A stretch of 58,515 nt of DNA from an uncultured Pelagibacteraceae bacterium (GCA_902590535.1 CACIXF010000005.1:1-58515); one strand, 5' to 3'. Shown: positions 44,275 through 53,057, numbered from the stretch's first letter. Notes: generated from the sequence alone by a model not told the origin. Numbers and translations: made by a program.

Positions 44275-45327
44275 TTACAAATCTTTTTTGTATGCGCTCG
44301 ATGCTTTTTTCTCTGCTTTAGCTACTGCTTTAGTTAAAGCGTTGAAAATTTCTTTTCCACCTTTAACATTAGCTTTAAACCAATCATACACTGGGCTAGC
44401 TTCTTTTTTAAAACTAGCTTTTTGATCAGGCGTAGGAACATATAAATCTCCACCACCTGCTACAAAGTCCTCGTAAGCTTTGATTGATTTTCTCTTAGGA
44501 GAAGCAAAAGTTGCTTGTTGCAAAGCATAGAAACCATCAGTCACAACTTTTTTAAGATCTGTTGACATCGATTGATATTTTGCATTATTCATCCACCACA
44601 ATGCGCCCATGTATGCATGACCGTCTAAAGTAACGTATTTTAGACCTGCATCAGGAAACTTCATGTTCATAATGTCAGTTATTCCATTTTTAGATCCTTC
44701 AACTACACCAGTTTGAAATGATGTAAACAATTCCGGCCATGGAATAGGAGTTGGAGATGCACCTAATGCTCTTACAAGTTCCTGAGGTAAATCAGCTACA
44801 ACTGTTCTGATTTTTAAACCTTTCATGTCAGATGGATTTGCAACTCTTCTTTTTGTATTAGCAAAATTTCTCCATCCTCCAGTATTTCCAATTGTCATCA
44901 ATCTAATTGAGTCATTAGAATCTTTTAGAGCCATTTTTCTCATTGTTCTTACAAAATCACCTTGCATTACATCTTCAGCAATTCTGTCATCAGCCATTAG
45001 ATAAGGTAAATCTAAAACCTGAACATATGGGAATACGCCTGCAGCACCTCCAGAAGTAGAAATGTAAATATCTATACTTCCATCAGATACACCTTGTAAA
45101 CACTCAGCACCTTTTGAACAAAGCTGCGTACCTACAAATAGTTCTACAGCTATTTTTCCATTTGAAGCTGCTTCTACATAGTTTTTAAATACTACAGCAC
45201 CATCATAATCTTCATCTTGATCATTAGAGTTCATTGTCATTCTCAAGTTATAATCTGCAGCTGAGACAGATGCAGTAAAACTAATTAAGAATAATAATGA
45301 AAAAAATGATTTTATTATTTTACTCAT
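44275..45327 (-). CDS. dctP: TRAP transporter substrate-binding protein (DctP family)
   Basis: 350 residues with a signal peptide ending near TASVSAADYN. DYDGAVVFKNYVEAASNGKI and VELFVGTQLCSKGAECLQGV mark the mature N terminus, and GNTGGWRNFANTKRRVANPS with MKGLKIRTV carries the Arg that binds a carboxylate. It has its own promoter region with an operator-like palindrome 25 bases before the start. Periplasmic receptor for the DctQM genes upstream; likely ligand a sugar acid or other carboxylate. Confidence 0.92.
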   Translation of the reverse strand: MSKIIKSFFSLLFLISFTASVSAADYNLRMTMNSNDQDEDYDGAVVFKNYVEAASNGKIAVELFVGTQLCSKGAECLQGVSDGSIDIYISTSGGAAGVFPYVQVLDLPYLMADDRIAEDVMQGDFVRTMRKMALKDSNDSIRLMTIGNTGGWRNFANTKRRVANPSDMKGLKIRTVVADLPQELVRALGASPTPIPWPELFTSFQTGVVEGSKNGITDIMNMKFPDAGLKYVTLDGHAYMGALWWMNNAKYQSMSTDLKKVVTDGFYALQQATFASPKRKSIKAYEDFVAGGGDLYVPTPDQKASFKKEASPVYDWFKANVKGGKEIFNALTKAVAKAEKKASSAYKKDL

Positions 45328-45351
45328 AATTATTTCCCTCTCTTTAAATAT

Positions 45352-45374
45352 TTATGTATATAAACTATACTTAA
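45352..45374. promoter_or_regulatory. Operator-like palindrome, copy C (TRAP binding protein)
   Basis: TTATGTATA, five bases TAAAC, then TATACTTAA, in the 88-base gap between dctM and dctP, 25 bases before the dctP start. Eight of nine paired arm positions are symmetrical. Matches copies at 32917, 37507 and 51979. Confidence 0.6.
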
Positions 45375-45415
45375 ATTGATTTAGAGAGTCTATCGAGTAG
45401 TAAAAAAAATTATAT

Positions 45416-46705
45416 TTATTTTGCGAAACCAGTAAGCAAAGGAATAGTCATCGATATTGATGGAAAATAGGTTATTAAAAATATAACTATAGCTTCTACT
45501 GCTAAGAATGGCAATATAGCTTTTGCTATTGTTTCAACTCTTTCCCCAGATACAGAGGATGCAACAAATAATACAAGACCCATTGGCGGAGTTGCTAAAC
45601 CAACTGTTAAATTAACGGACATAATAATTGCAAAATGCACAGGATGAACTCCCAACTCAACAAACACTGGTCCAAGAATTGGTCCTAAGATGATTATCGC
45701 TGGACCTGCATCTAAAAACATTCCAACAACAAATAATAAAATATTTATAAGAAATAACAAAACATAAGGATTGTCAGTTAATCCCAAGACGAATGCAGCA
45801 AGATGCTCAGGTGCATGTGATAAACTTACAACTGTTTTAAAAGCCATTGCAGCACCAACTAAAAGAAGAACCACCGAAGATACCATCGCTGCTTTTGTCA
45901 TCACTTTAGGAACATCTTTCCATTTTAATGATTTCAAAACAAATAGACCAATAAACATTGCGTAAGCTGCTGCTACTGCTGATGCTTCTGTTGGTGTAAA
46001 AATTCCTCCAAGGATACCTCCTAAAATTATTACAGGTGTCATCAAAGGGAAAAAAGCTTTAAGAGATGCTTTGCCTCTTTGGCTCCAAGTTGTTTTTTCA
46101 GTTACTGCTGGAAAATTATATCTCTTAGCCATAAATTTTATTGTAATCATCAAGCTAACCCCAACTAAAATACCAGGTACTATTCCTGCTAAAAATAATG
46201 CAGCAACACTCTCACCCATTACATATGCATAAATAATCATTATTCCAGAAGGTGGAATTATAGGTCCAATTACAGAACTCGCTGCTGTAATTGCAGCAGC
46301 AAATTTTTTTGTATAGCCTTGCTTTTCCATTGCAGGAATAAGCATTGATCCAATTGCTGATGTATCAGCTACAGCTGAACCAGATAAACCTGCAAACAAC
46401 ATTGAAGTCAGTACATTGACATGAGCCAATCCACCTTTTAAGTGACCCATCATCGCCTGACTAAATTCAACTAGTCGATGAGTAATTCCTCCTCTGTTCA
46501 TTAACTCCCCTGCTAACATAAAAAATGGTATTGCCATCAAAGGGAAGCTATCTATTCCATTATAAATATTTCTATAAAGCATAGCTCCATCTCTAGCTTG
46601 ATCATTTAGCCAAAGCAAAATTCCTGGTGCTGCTAACAATCCAAAAAATACAGGTAAACCAATTAACAAAAATAATAAAAATAAAGGAAGAAACCAAACT
46701 AACAT
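45416..46705 (-). CDS. dctM: TRAP transporter large permease (DctM family)
   Basis: 429 residues with about twelve membrane helices. PLMAIPFFMLAGELMNRGGI is the family's N-terminal signature, LFAGLSGSAVADTSAIGSML and GPIIPPSGIMIIYAY follow, and NLTVGLATPPMGLVLFVASS marks the second half. It forms the sodium-driven channel of the TRAP system. It overlaps the DctQ stop by one base. Confidence 0.95.
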   Translation of the reverse strand: MLVWFLPLFLLFLLIGLPVFFGLLAAPGILLWLNDQARDGAMLYRNIYNGIDSFPLMAIPFFMLAGELMNRGGITHRLVEFSQAMMGHLKGGLAHVNVLTSMLFAGLSGSAVADTSAIGSMLIPAMEKQGYTKKFAAAITAASSVIGPIIPPSGIMIIYAYVMGESVAALFLAGIVPGILVGVSLMITIKFMAKRYNFPAVTEKTTWSQRGKASLKAFFPLMTPVIILGGILGGIFTPTEASAVAAAYAMFIGLFVLKSLKWKDVPKVMTKAAMVSSVVLLLVGAAMAFKTVVSLSHAPEHLAAFVLGLTDNPYVLLFLINILLFVVGMFLDAGPAIIILGPILGPVFVELGVHPVHFAIIMSVNLTVGLATPPMGLVLFVASSVSGERVETIAKAILPFLAVEAIVIFLITYFPSISMTIPLLTGFAK

Positions 46706-47301
46706 TATTGCGTCTCCAACTTTTGTTTATCGTAATCTTCAGGCAAGTCTAACTTTGTAAAATTAGTAAGAATATTTCTTAAAATTAACTCTATATTCAC
46801 AGAAATTAAAAAAATAATTCCCACAGGTAATGACATATACATCCAAGCTAATTTTATTGGTTCTGCTTTCCCGCCAATTAAATGAAAAGGAATCTTTATC
46901 GATGAAGAATTAAATATCCATCCAGCATTAATATGTTTAAATCCTAATTCCAAACCTATTACTAAGACAAAAAGAGAAACGATTAATAAAAATAAAGTTA
47001 ATAATGTGGAGATAAGTTTTGGTAAAAATCTCTCTAATAAATCGATAGAAACAAATCCACCCCATCTATACGCAGTTGGTGCAATCAATCCTGTCATCCA
47101 TAACATCAAAAATCTAGCAACCTCATCGGGCCATGGCAGTGCATTATTTAATACATATCTAAAAAATACTTGCACCAAGATGACAATCACCATCAAAAGT
47201 ATTGCTATCCATGCAAACTGTCTTCCAATTCTTAAAAAAAAAGTATTTATTTTCTCAAGGGTCTTAAAAAAAAATAGGAGAATGTTAATTGTCAAATTCA
47301 C
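46705..47301 (-). CDS. dctQ: TRAP transporter small permease (DctQ family)
   Basis: 198 residues with four membrane helices; RYVLNNALPWPDEVARFLML is the DctQ signature and WMTGLIAPTAYRWGGFVSID continues it. The start is a GTG at 47301; no ATG lies near the first helix. It is first in the dctQMP operon and lies back to back with a hydroxyacid dehydrogenase gene. Confidence 0.9.
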   Translation of the reverse strand: MNLTINILLFFFKTLEKINTFFLRIGRQFAWIAILLMVIVILVQVFFRYVLNNALPWPDEVARFLMLWMTGLIAPTAYRWGGFVSIDLLERFLPKLISTLLTLFLLIVSLFVLVIGLELGFKHINAGWIFNSSSIKIPFHLIGGKAEPIKLAWMYMSLPVGIIFLISVNIELILRNILTNFTKLDLPEDYDKQKLETQ

Positions 47302-47412
47302 AGCTAAATTTATTTTAAATATTTAATAAATACAACTTTAATCAAAAAACTAATTTACTTTATAGAATAATTCTCGTATTAAAAATGCTCTCTAAAAAAA
47401 TGATATATAATT

Positions 47413-48378
47413 ATGAGTGATAAAAAAAAGATATTAATTATTCAAAAAGTCCATGAAAAAGGCATAGAATTAATAAATAACCATCCTAATTTTGATGTTG
47501 AAGTAACTGATGACACTTCAATAGAGAATTTAAAATCAAAATTAAAAGATTGCGATGGTGCATCAATAAGAATTGCAAAACTTCCTGGTGAAACCTTTGA
47601 AGAAGCAAAAAATTTAAAAATTATTTCAAGACATGGTGTAGGTTACGACAATATCGATTTAAAAAAAGCTAAAGAAAAAGATATAAAAATAGCAATAACA
47701 GCTAATGCTAATGCTGTTACAGTTGCAGAACATGTAATGTTCGTTTTGTTAAATATTGCAAAAAGAAAAGACTTATTTGACAAAACAGTAAGAGATGGAA
47801 ATTTTAAAGACAGAAATAAATTACCAAAAACAATAGAAGTTTGGAAAAAAAATTTTTTGATAATGGGTTTTGGAAGAATAGGAAAAGCCTTAATTAAAAG
47901 ATGTCTGGGTTTTGAAATGAATGTATTCGTTTATGATCCATTTGTAGACAAAGATAAAATTGAAGAATTAGGAGGAAAAAAAGTAGAAGATCTAGCCGAA
48001 GCAGTAAAAACTATGGATGTTATTTCGCTCCATATGCCTTTGACAGATAAAACCGAAAATTTAATTAATTATGATTTATTAAAAACAATGAAAAAAAATT
48101 GCATTATTATTAATGCAGCAAGAGGTGGAATTATTCATGAAGAAGATCTTGATAAAGCACTCAATGAAAATTTAATTTTTGGAGCTGGAATTGATGTTTT
48201 TAAAAAAGAACCACCTGATGATAATAATCCACTTCTCAAAAATGAAAAAGTTTATTTAAGTCCACATACTGCAGCTTTTACCGATGAATGTATGACAAGA
48301 ATGGGTAAAGAGACAATTCAAAATATTATTGATTTTTTTGAGGAAAAGTTAGAAAAATCTAAAATTGTAAAACTTTAA
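47413..48378 (+). CDS. 2-hydroxyacid dehydrogenase (D-3-phosphoglycerate dehydrogenase-like)
   Basis: 321 residues. FLIMGFGRIGKALIKRCLGF is the NAD motif, INAARGGIIHEED the Arg, VFKKEPPD the Glu, and YLSPHTAAFTDECM the catalytic His. No ACT domain. Divergent to the TRAP operon, so it may act on the acid the TRAP system brings in. One base separates it from the next gene. Confidence 0.87.
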   Translation: MSDKKKILIIQKVHEKGIELINNHPNFDVEVTDDTSIENLKSKLKDCDGASIRIAKLPGETFEEAKNLKIISRHGVGYDNIDLKKAKEKDIKIAITANANAVTVAEHVMFVLLNIAKRKDLFDKTVRDGNFKDRNKLPKTIEVWKKNFLIMGFGRIGKALIKRCLGFEMNVFVYDPFVDKDKIEELGGKKVEDLAEAVKTMDVISLHMPLTDKTENLINYDLLKTMKKNCIIINAARGGIIHEEDLDKALNENLIFGAGIDVFKKEPPDDNNPLLKNEKVYLSPHTAAFTDECMTRMGKETIQNIIDFFEEKLEKSKIVKL

Positions 48379-48379
48379 T

Positions 48380-48880
48380 ATGAAAATTAATTTCAAAAAT
48401 TTTGGATTTTTAGAATTTTTAGTATCAGCATCTGCAATCTTTGTAGTTGGTATGTTAATTTGGACAGCAAGTACAAGACCAGCTGTTGAAGCTAAAGCTA
48501 ATTTAGTAAAAGAAAATCACAACAAAGTCGTTGATCTAATTAATGATGAAATTAACAAATGTGGTAATAACGATGAAGGTAAATTCACTGTTTGGGGTGA
48601 TCCATGTAATGGTGAATGGATAGCTGATAAAGTTGTTAATTTTATCAATGAAAATTTAAAAATAGAAAATCCATTTTCTGACGACTCAAAAGTAAAAACT
48701 GATCCTGATCCTAGAATAAAAGCTGAAGGTAAAGCTGGTCAATCAGTTGAGATGGGGGTAATCTTTGTTATGTCCTCAAATTTTTTGCCTGATCCTGGTT
48801 CTGAATGGATTGTTGGTACTTGTTTCAAATCTCCTTGTGTTGCAGCAGGAAATAACGAACTTACTTCTATTTATAGATAA
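48380..48880 (+). CDS. Membrane-anchored protein with pilin-like N terminus, function unknown
   Basis: 166 residues. A short basic start is followed by a hydrophobic helix (FLEFLVSASAIFVVGMLIW) with a Glu at a place like that of type IV pilins, then a helical and acidic globular part with four Cys (KCGNN, DPCNGEW and TCFKSPCVA). That resembles a pseudopilin, but no pilus genes are near and the cleavage motif is not clear. It may equally be a single-pass periplasmic protein. Its stop abuts the stop of iolE with no spacer. Confidence 0.5.
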   Translation: MKINFKNFGFLEFLVSASAIFVVGMLIWTASTRPAVEAKANLVKENHNKVVDLINDEINKCGNNDEGKFTVWGDPCNGEWIADKVVNFINENLKIENPFSDDSKVKTDPDPRIKAEGKAGQSVEMGVIFVMSSNFLPDPGSEWIVGTCFKSPCVAAGNNELTSIYR

Positions 48881-49783
48881 TTAATTTTTATAGATCTCTA
48901 TATTACTTTTATTTAAGGTTTCGGTTAAATATTTATAACCAATCTTTGCATATTCAAAAGGATTTGCTTTTGCTGGATCTTGCTCAGCTTCAACTACCAA
49001 CCAACCTGAATAATTTTTTTCTTTTAATACATCAAATAATGGTTTGTAATCAATACAACCATCTCCAGGTACCGTAAAAGCACCTTCTAAAAATGCGCCT
49101 CTAAAACTTAAATCTTCTTTTAATGATTTGTCTAAAACATTTTTTCTAATATCCTTACAATGAATATGAATAACTCTATCACCAAAATTTTTTAATATTT
49201 TAAGAGAGTTGCCTTGTGCAAAAAGCATATGACCAGTGTCTAAAGTAAGTTTTACGCTATCATCAGTGTTTTCTAGCAATCTTATAGTATCTTCCTCGGT
49301 TTCTATAACTGTCCCCATGTGATGATGGTAAGCAAGAGGCATTCCTTCATCTTCTAAATATTTTCCTATCTCTGAAATTTTTGCATAGTATTCTTTGGCT
49401 TCATCAAGACTCATTTTTGGCCTTGTAGAAAGTTTTCTATTTGGGTCTCCTTGAATTGAACCTGAGACTTCTGCAAAAACCATGCAGGGAGAGTTACAAT
49501 CTTTGAATAATTTTAGCTGAGCTTGCATTAAATTTTTTTCCTCATTAACGGTATTTTTTCTTAAATTTGCACCATACCAACCTGAACAAAGATTTAAGCT
49601 AAACTCTTTTAATTTAGGAATTAATTCTTCAGAGTTTTTAGGAAATTTACCTCCAGACTCAATTCCAATAAAACCTGCTTGACTAGCTTCTGATAAGCAT
49701 TGTTCCAAAGAAGTATCGCCCCCAAGTTCTGGCATGTCATCATTGCTCCATGCTATTGGTGCTATTCCTAATTTTACTGACAT
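48881..49783 (-). CDS. iolE: Inosose dehydratase IolE
   Basis: 300 residues of the xylose-isomerase-like TIM barrel. GIAPIAWSNDDMPELGGDTS is the IolE N terminus. Metal ligands are seen in MPLAYHHHMGTVIETEED, LTLDTGHMLFAQGN, IHIHCKDIR and WLVVEAEQDPAKANP. It dehydrates 2-keto-myo-inositol to the diketo compound used by IolD. Its start lies 28 bases from the divergent Gfo/Idh/MocA gene. Confidence 0.92.
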   Translation of the reverse strand: MSVKLGIAPIAWSNDDMPELGGDTSLEQCLSEASQAGFIGIESGGKFPKNSEELIPKLKEFSLNLCSGWYGANLRKNTVNEEKNLMQAQLKLFKDCNSPCMVFAEVSGSIQGDPNRKLSTRPKMSLDEAKEYYAKISEIGKYLEDEGMPLAYHHHMGTVIETEEDTIRLLENTDDSVKLTLDTGHMLFAQGNSLKILKNFGDRVIHIHCKDIRKNVLDKSLKEDLSFRGAFLEGAFTVPGDGCIDYKPLFDVLKEKNYSGWLVVEAEQDPAKANPFEYAKIGYKYLTETLNKSNIEIYKN

Positions 49784-49811
49784 AAATATTTTTTTTGCTA
49801 AGATATATTCA

Positions 49812-50960
49812 ATGTTTAAATCAAATAAAACTAAAAAATTAAGTTTAGGAATTGTTGGTGGTGGTCCTGGATCCTGGATTGGTCATGTTCATAGAATTTC
49901 ATCTAGATTTGATGATCAGTACGAAATAGTAGCTGGTGTTTTTTCTAGAAATGTAAAAATTTCTACTAAGTTTGGAAAAAGCATAGGCATTTCACCTGAC
50001 AGATGTTACTCAAATTACAAAGAAATGGCTGAAAAAGAATCTAAGAGAAAAGATGGAATTAACGTAGTTTCTATAATGACACCTCCATCAAGTCATCAAA
50101 TTATTGCTGAAAAATTTATTTCAAAAAATGTAAATATAATTTCTGATAAACCTTTCGCTGGAAATTTAGAACAAGCGAAAAAACTTTTCAAATCAATTAA
50201 AAAAAATAAAAAAATTAAATATGCACTTACACATAACTACTCAGCTTATCCAATGGTTAGACAGGCAAAAATTCTTGTTGAGAGAGGTAAGATAGGAAAA
50301 GTAAGAATGATAAATGTTGAGTATGTGCAGGATTGGTCTGATGGATCATCTATCAATAGCAGAAATGCAAAAAAGAAATTAAAGTGGAAACTTGATAAAA
50401 ATATTGTTGGTTCCTCAGCTGTATTAAATGAAATTGGATCTCATGCTTATCATTTAGCAATGTATATATCTGGTTTGAAAGGAATAAATGTTTTTGCTGA
50501 TATAAAGCAAATTTCTCCAAAGATAAAAATGGATGATAATGCTCAAGTTATGATTAATTTTACGAACGGTGCAAAAGGTATGTTTTGGACTAGCGTAATG
50601 TCTAGAGGAGGAGTTTATGGATTAAGAATAAGAGTCTATGGTGACAAAGGAAGTTTGGAATGGGTTCAAAATGATCCTGGATACTTAAAGTTAAACCCTT
50701 CCAAAGGTGCGGTAAAGCTTTTAGAAAGAGGTTTTCATAATGCAGATTTTTCAAAGAATTTTTCTAGAATTAAATTTGGACATCCAGAAGGATATTTAGA
50801 TGCGTTTGCAAATATATATAAAGAATTTGCACAATCGTTAAAAAGTAAATCAAATAAGCGATATTTTTATCCTGATGAAGATGAAGGATTTGAAACTGCT
50901 AAATTTATTAATGCATGTAAGGTTTCATCAAGAAGTAAAAAATGGGTAAAAATCAAATAA
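49812..50960 (+). CDS. Gfo/Idh/MocA-family dehydrogenase, inositol-cluster type
   Basis: 382 residues from MFKSNKTKKLSLGIVGGGPG at 49812; an ATG at 49734 would overlap iolE and is not likely. The NAD motif is GIVGGGPGSWIGHVH and the catalytic segment reads ISDKPFAGN, with Asp in place of the usual Glu of EKP. HAYHLAMYISGLKG lies in the second domain. It overlaps the next gene by 19 bases, so the two dehydrogenases are one operon. Likely an inositol or sugar dehydrogenase. Confidence 0.85.
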   Translation: MFKSNKTKKLSLGIVGGGPGSWIGHVHRISSRFDDQYEIVAGVFSRNVKISTKFGKSIGISPDRCYSNYKEMAEKESKRKDGINVVSIMTPPSSHQIIAEKFISKNVNIISDKPFAGNLEQAKKLFKSIKKNKKIKYALTHNYSAYPMVRQAKILVERGKIGKVRMINVEYVQDWSDGSSINSRNAKKKLKWKLDKNIVGSSAVLNEIGSHAYHLAMYISGLKGINVFADIKQISPKIKMDDNAQVMINFTNGAKGMFWTSVMSRGGVYGLRIRVYGDKGSLEWVQNDPGYLKLNPSKGAVKLLERGFHNADFSKNFSRIKFGHPEGYLDAFANIYKEFAQSLKSKSNKRYFYPDEDEGFETAKFINACKVSSRSKKWVKIK

Positions 50961-51955
50961 ACGTAGCATTACTTGGTCTAGGTAGAATAGGTCAAATGCA
51001 TGCTGAAAACTTAATAAATCATAAAAGTTTCAAATTAAAATATACTTTTGATATCAGTAAGAAGTTAGCAAAAAATATTTCAAGAAAATTTAATACAGTT
51101 GATATTAGTACCCCTGAAAAAGCTTTTAGAGATAAGAATATAGATTTAATATTTATTGCATCTAGTACTTCTACTCATATTAAATTTATAAAAGAGGCAG
51201 CAAAACATAAAAAAGTAGTCTTTTGTGAAAAACCTTTAGATTTAAACATTGATAAGGTTAATAAATGTTCAAAAAAGATCAAAAAGTATAAACCTAAAAT
51301 TCAATTAGGTTTTAACAGAAGATACGACCCAGGACATAGTTCAATAAAACAAGAATTAAGAAAAGGAAAAATTGGAAAACTAGAAAAAATAATTATCACC
51401 AGCCGGGATCCTGCCCCACCTTCATTAAATTATTTAAAAGTATCCGGTGGCATATTTAAAGACATGATGATTCATGACTTTGATTTGTTAAGATTTTATT
51501 TGGAAAAAGATGAGATAGAAAATATTTTTACTACAGCTAGTAATATTTCAGATAAAAGATTTGATAAAATTAAAGATTATGAACTAGCTTCATGTCTTTT
51601 GAAATCAAAACAAGGTGTGCAGTGTATAATTACAAATTCTAGACACTGTAGCTTTGGGTACGATCAAAGAGTAGAGTTATTTGGTTCAAAAGGAATGTTA
51701 ATATCTGGAAATAAAAATGAGAATGAAACAGAGATTTTTACAAAAAACAACACATCACAGAAAAAACCACTTTTAAATTTTTTTATAGATAGATATGTTG
51801 ATGCATACAGGCTTCAACTTGATGAATTAGCTTTATATTCAAGAAAGAAAAAGTCCCCAATTTCAAGTTTTGAGGATGGAAGAAGAGCTTTGATTATTGC
51901 TAACGCCGCTTCACAGTCCTTAAAACAAAGAAAACAAATAAAAATTAAGTTTTAA
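50942..51955 (+). CDS. iolG: Inositol 2-dehydrogenase (IolG)
   Basis: 337 residues. VALLGLGRIGQMHAENLINH is the NAD motif and VVFCEKPLDLNID the EKP catalytic Lys. The segment SRDPAPPSLNYLKVSGGIFK followed by DMMIHDFDLLRFYL, with active-site Asp and His, is the hallmark of inositol 2-dehydrogenase. It oxidises myo-inositol to 2-keto-myo-inositol, the substrate of IolE. Immediately upstream of an ABC transporter likely to import inositol. Confidence 0.92.
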   Translation: MGKNQINVALLGLGRIGQMHAENLINHKSFKLKYTFDISKKLAKNISRKFNTVDISTPEKAFRDKNIDLIFIASSTSTHIKFIKEAAKHKKVVFCEKPLDLNIDKVNKCSKKIKKYKPKIQLGFNRRYDPGHSSIKQELRKGKIGKLEKIIITSRDPAPPSLNYLKVSGGIFKDMMIHDFDLLRFYLEKDEIENIFTTASNISDKRFDKIKDYELASCLLKSKQGVQCIITNSRHCSFGYDQRVELFGSKGMLISGNKNENETEIFTKNNTSQKKPLLNFFIDRYVDAYRLQLDELALYSRKKKSPISSFEDGRRALIIANAASQSLKQRKQIKIKF

Positions 51956-51978
51956 TTCTAAATTATAATTATTCTAAG

Positions 51979-52001
51979 ATATGTATATTTTCTATACATA
52001 T
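51979..52001. promoter_or_regulatory. Operator-like palindrome, copy D (inositol-type ABC binding protein)
   Basis: ATATGTATA, five bases TTTTC, then TATACATAT: a perfect 9-base inverted repeat. It lies 88 bases before the binding-protein start, in a 133-base gap that also holds a GTTAAC-N15-GTTAAC repeat nearer the gene. Strongest of the four copies. Confidence 0.7.
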
Positions 52002-52088
52002 TGTCCATGACACCTTTACAACCTACTTTTTTTTATGTTAACGTCCGCGCATAAAAAGTTAACTTTTATTTAAACGAGAGGGAAATAA

Positions 52089-53012
52089 ATGAAAACATTA
52101 TATAAATCATTATTAGCTTTTGTTGCTTGGGTTATGCTTTCAGTGTCTGCTTTAGCGGTAGACGTGATCGTTGTATCTCACGGACAAGCTAACGACCCGT
52201 TTTGGTCTGTTGCTAAGAATGGTGTAGATAAAGGATGTGCGGATATGGGAATATCTTGCAAGTACACTGCACCCGCTACTTTCGACATGGTTGAAATGGC
52301 TAAATTAATTGACAACGCAGTTTCACAAAAACCAAAAGGTATTGTGATTACTCTTCCAGATGCTGCTGCTTTAGGAAAATCTGTTAAAGCTGCTATAGCT
52401 GCTGGTATCCCAGTAATTTCAATGAACTCTGGTTCAGATGACTTTGCATCACTAGGTATCAGTGCTCACGTTGGACAAACTGAGTTTGAAGCTGGTGTAG
52501 GTGGCGGACAAAAAATGAAAGCTGCTGGTGGTAAAAAAGCACTATGTGTTAACCACGAAGTTGGAAACGTTGCGCTAGACAGAAGATGTGCTGGGTTCAA
52601 AAAAGGTTTTGGTGGATCAGTTGACATCTTAGGAACTTCTAATGACCCAACAGAAATTCAAAAAGCTGTTGCTGCTAAATTAGGTGGTGGATATGACACT
52701 ATCCTAACTTTAGGTGCTGGTCTTGCAGGTGAAGCTGCTCTTAAAGCTTTAGAGTCTGCAGGAAAAGTTGGTAAAGTTAAACTTGGTACATTTGATATGT
52801 CACCAGGAATGTTAAAAGCTGCTGCTGCAGGTAAAGTAGAGTTTTTAATTGACCAACAACAATACCTACAAGGTTACTTACCAATAGCAATTTTTGGTCA
52901 GTACATGAGATATGGAACTATGCCAGCTGGAGTAGTTATGACTGGTCCTGGTTTCGTAACTCCTGACAATGCTGCTAAAGTAATTAAGTGGGCAGCTCAA
53001 GGTTACAGATAA
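52089..53012 (+). CDS. Sugar/inositol ABC transporter substrate-binding protein
   Basis: 307 residues with a signal peptide ending near VSALAVD. It is a type 1 periplasmic binding protein (VVSHGQANDPFWSVAKNGVD, then VITLPDAAALGKSVKAAIAA and GLAGEAALKALESAGK). Two Cys in the N-terminal lobe and two in the middle are present. Placement beside iolG and the iolE gene suggests inositol as ligand, but the family also binds pentoses and hexoses. A good AGAGGGA ribosome site precedes the ATG. Confidence 0.9.
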   Translation: MKTLYKSLLAFVAWVMLSVSALAVDVIVVSHGQANDPFWSVAKNGVDKGCADMGISCKYTAPATFDMVEMAKLIDNAVSQKPKGIVITLPDAAALGKSVKAAIAAGIPVISMNSGSDDFASLGISAHVGQTEFEAGVGGGQKMKAAGGKKALCVNHEVGNVALDRRCAGFKKGFGGSVDILGTSNDPTEIQKAVAAKLGGGYDTILTLGAGLAGEAALKALESAGKVGKVKLGTFDMSPGMLKAAAAGKVEFLIDQQQYLQGYLPIAIFGQYMRYGTMPAGVVMTGPGFVTPDNAAKVIKWAAQGYR

Positions 53013-53021
53013 TAAATACTT

Positions 53022-53057
53022 TAAAAGGCCTAGCTAACTTTTAGTTAGGCCTTTTTT
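53022..53057 (+). terminator. Terminator-like hairpin between binding protein and permease genes
   Basis: AAAAGGCC and GGCCTTTT, with inner pairing of TAAC to GTTA across a 4-base bulge, form a stem that ends in a run of six T. It follows the binding-protein stop by 10 bases and precedes the permease by about 20, as in the other uptake operons. Confidence 0.82.

Noticed and set aside
49734..49811. Longer start for the Gfo/Idh/MocA gene at 49812
   Set aside because: The extra residues run antisense through the start of iolE and have no family match; the ATG at 49812 opens a normal N terminus.
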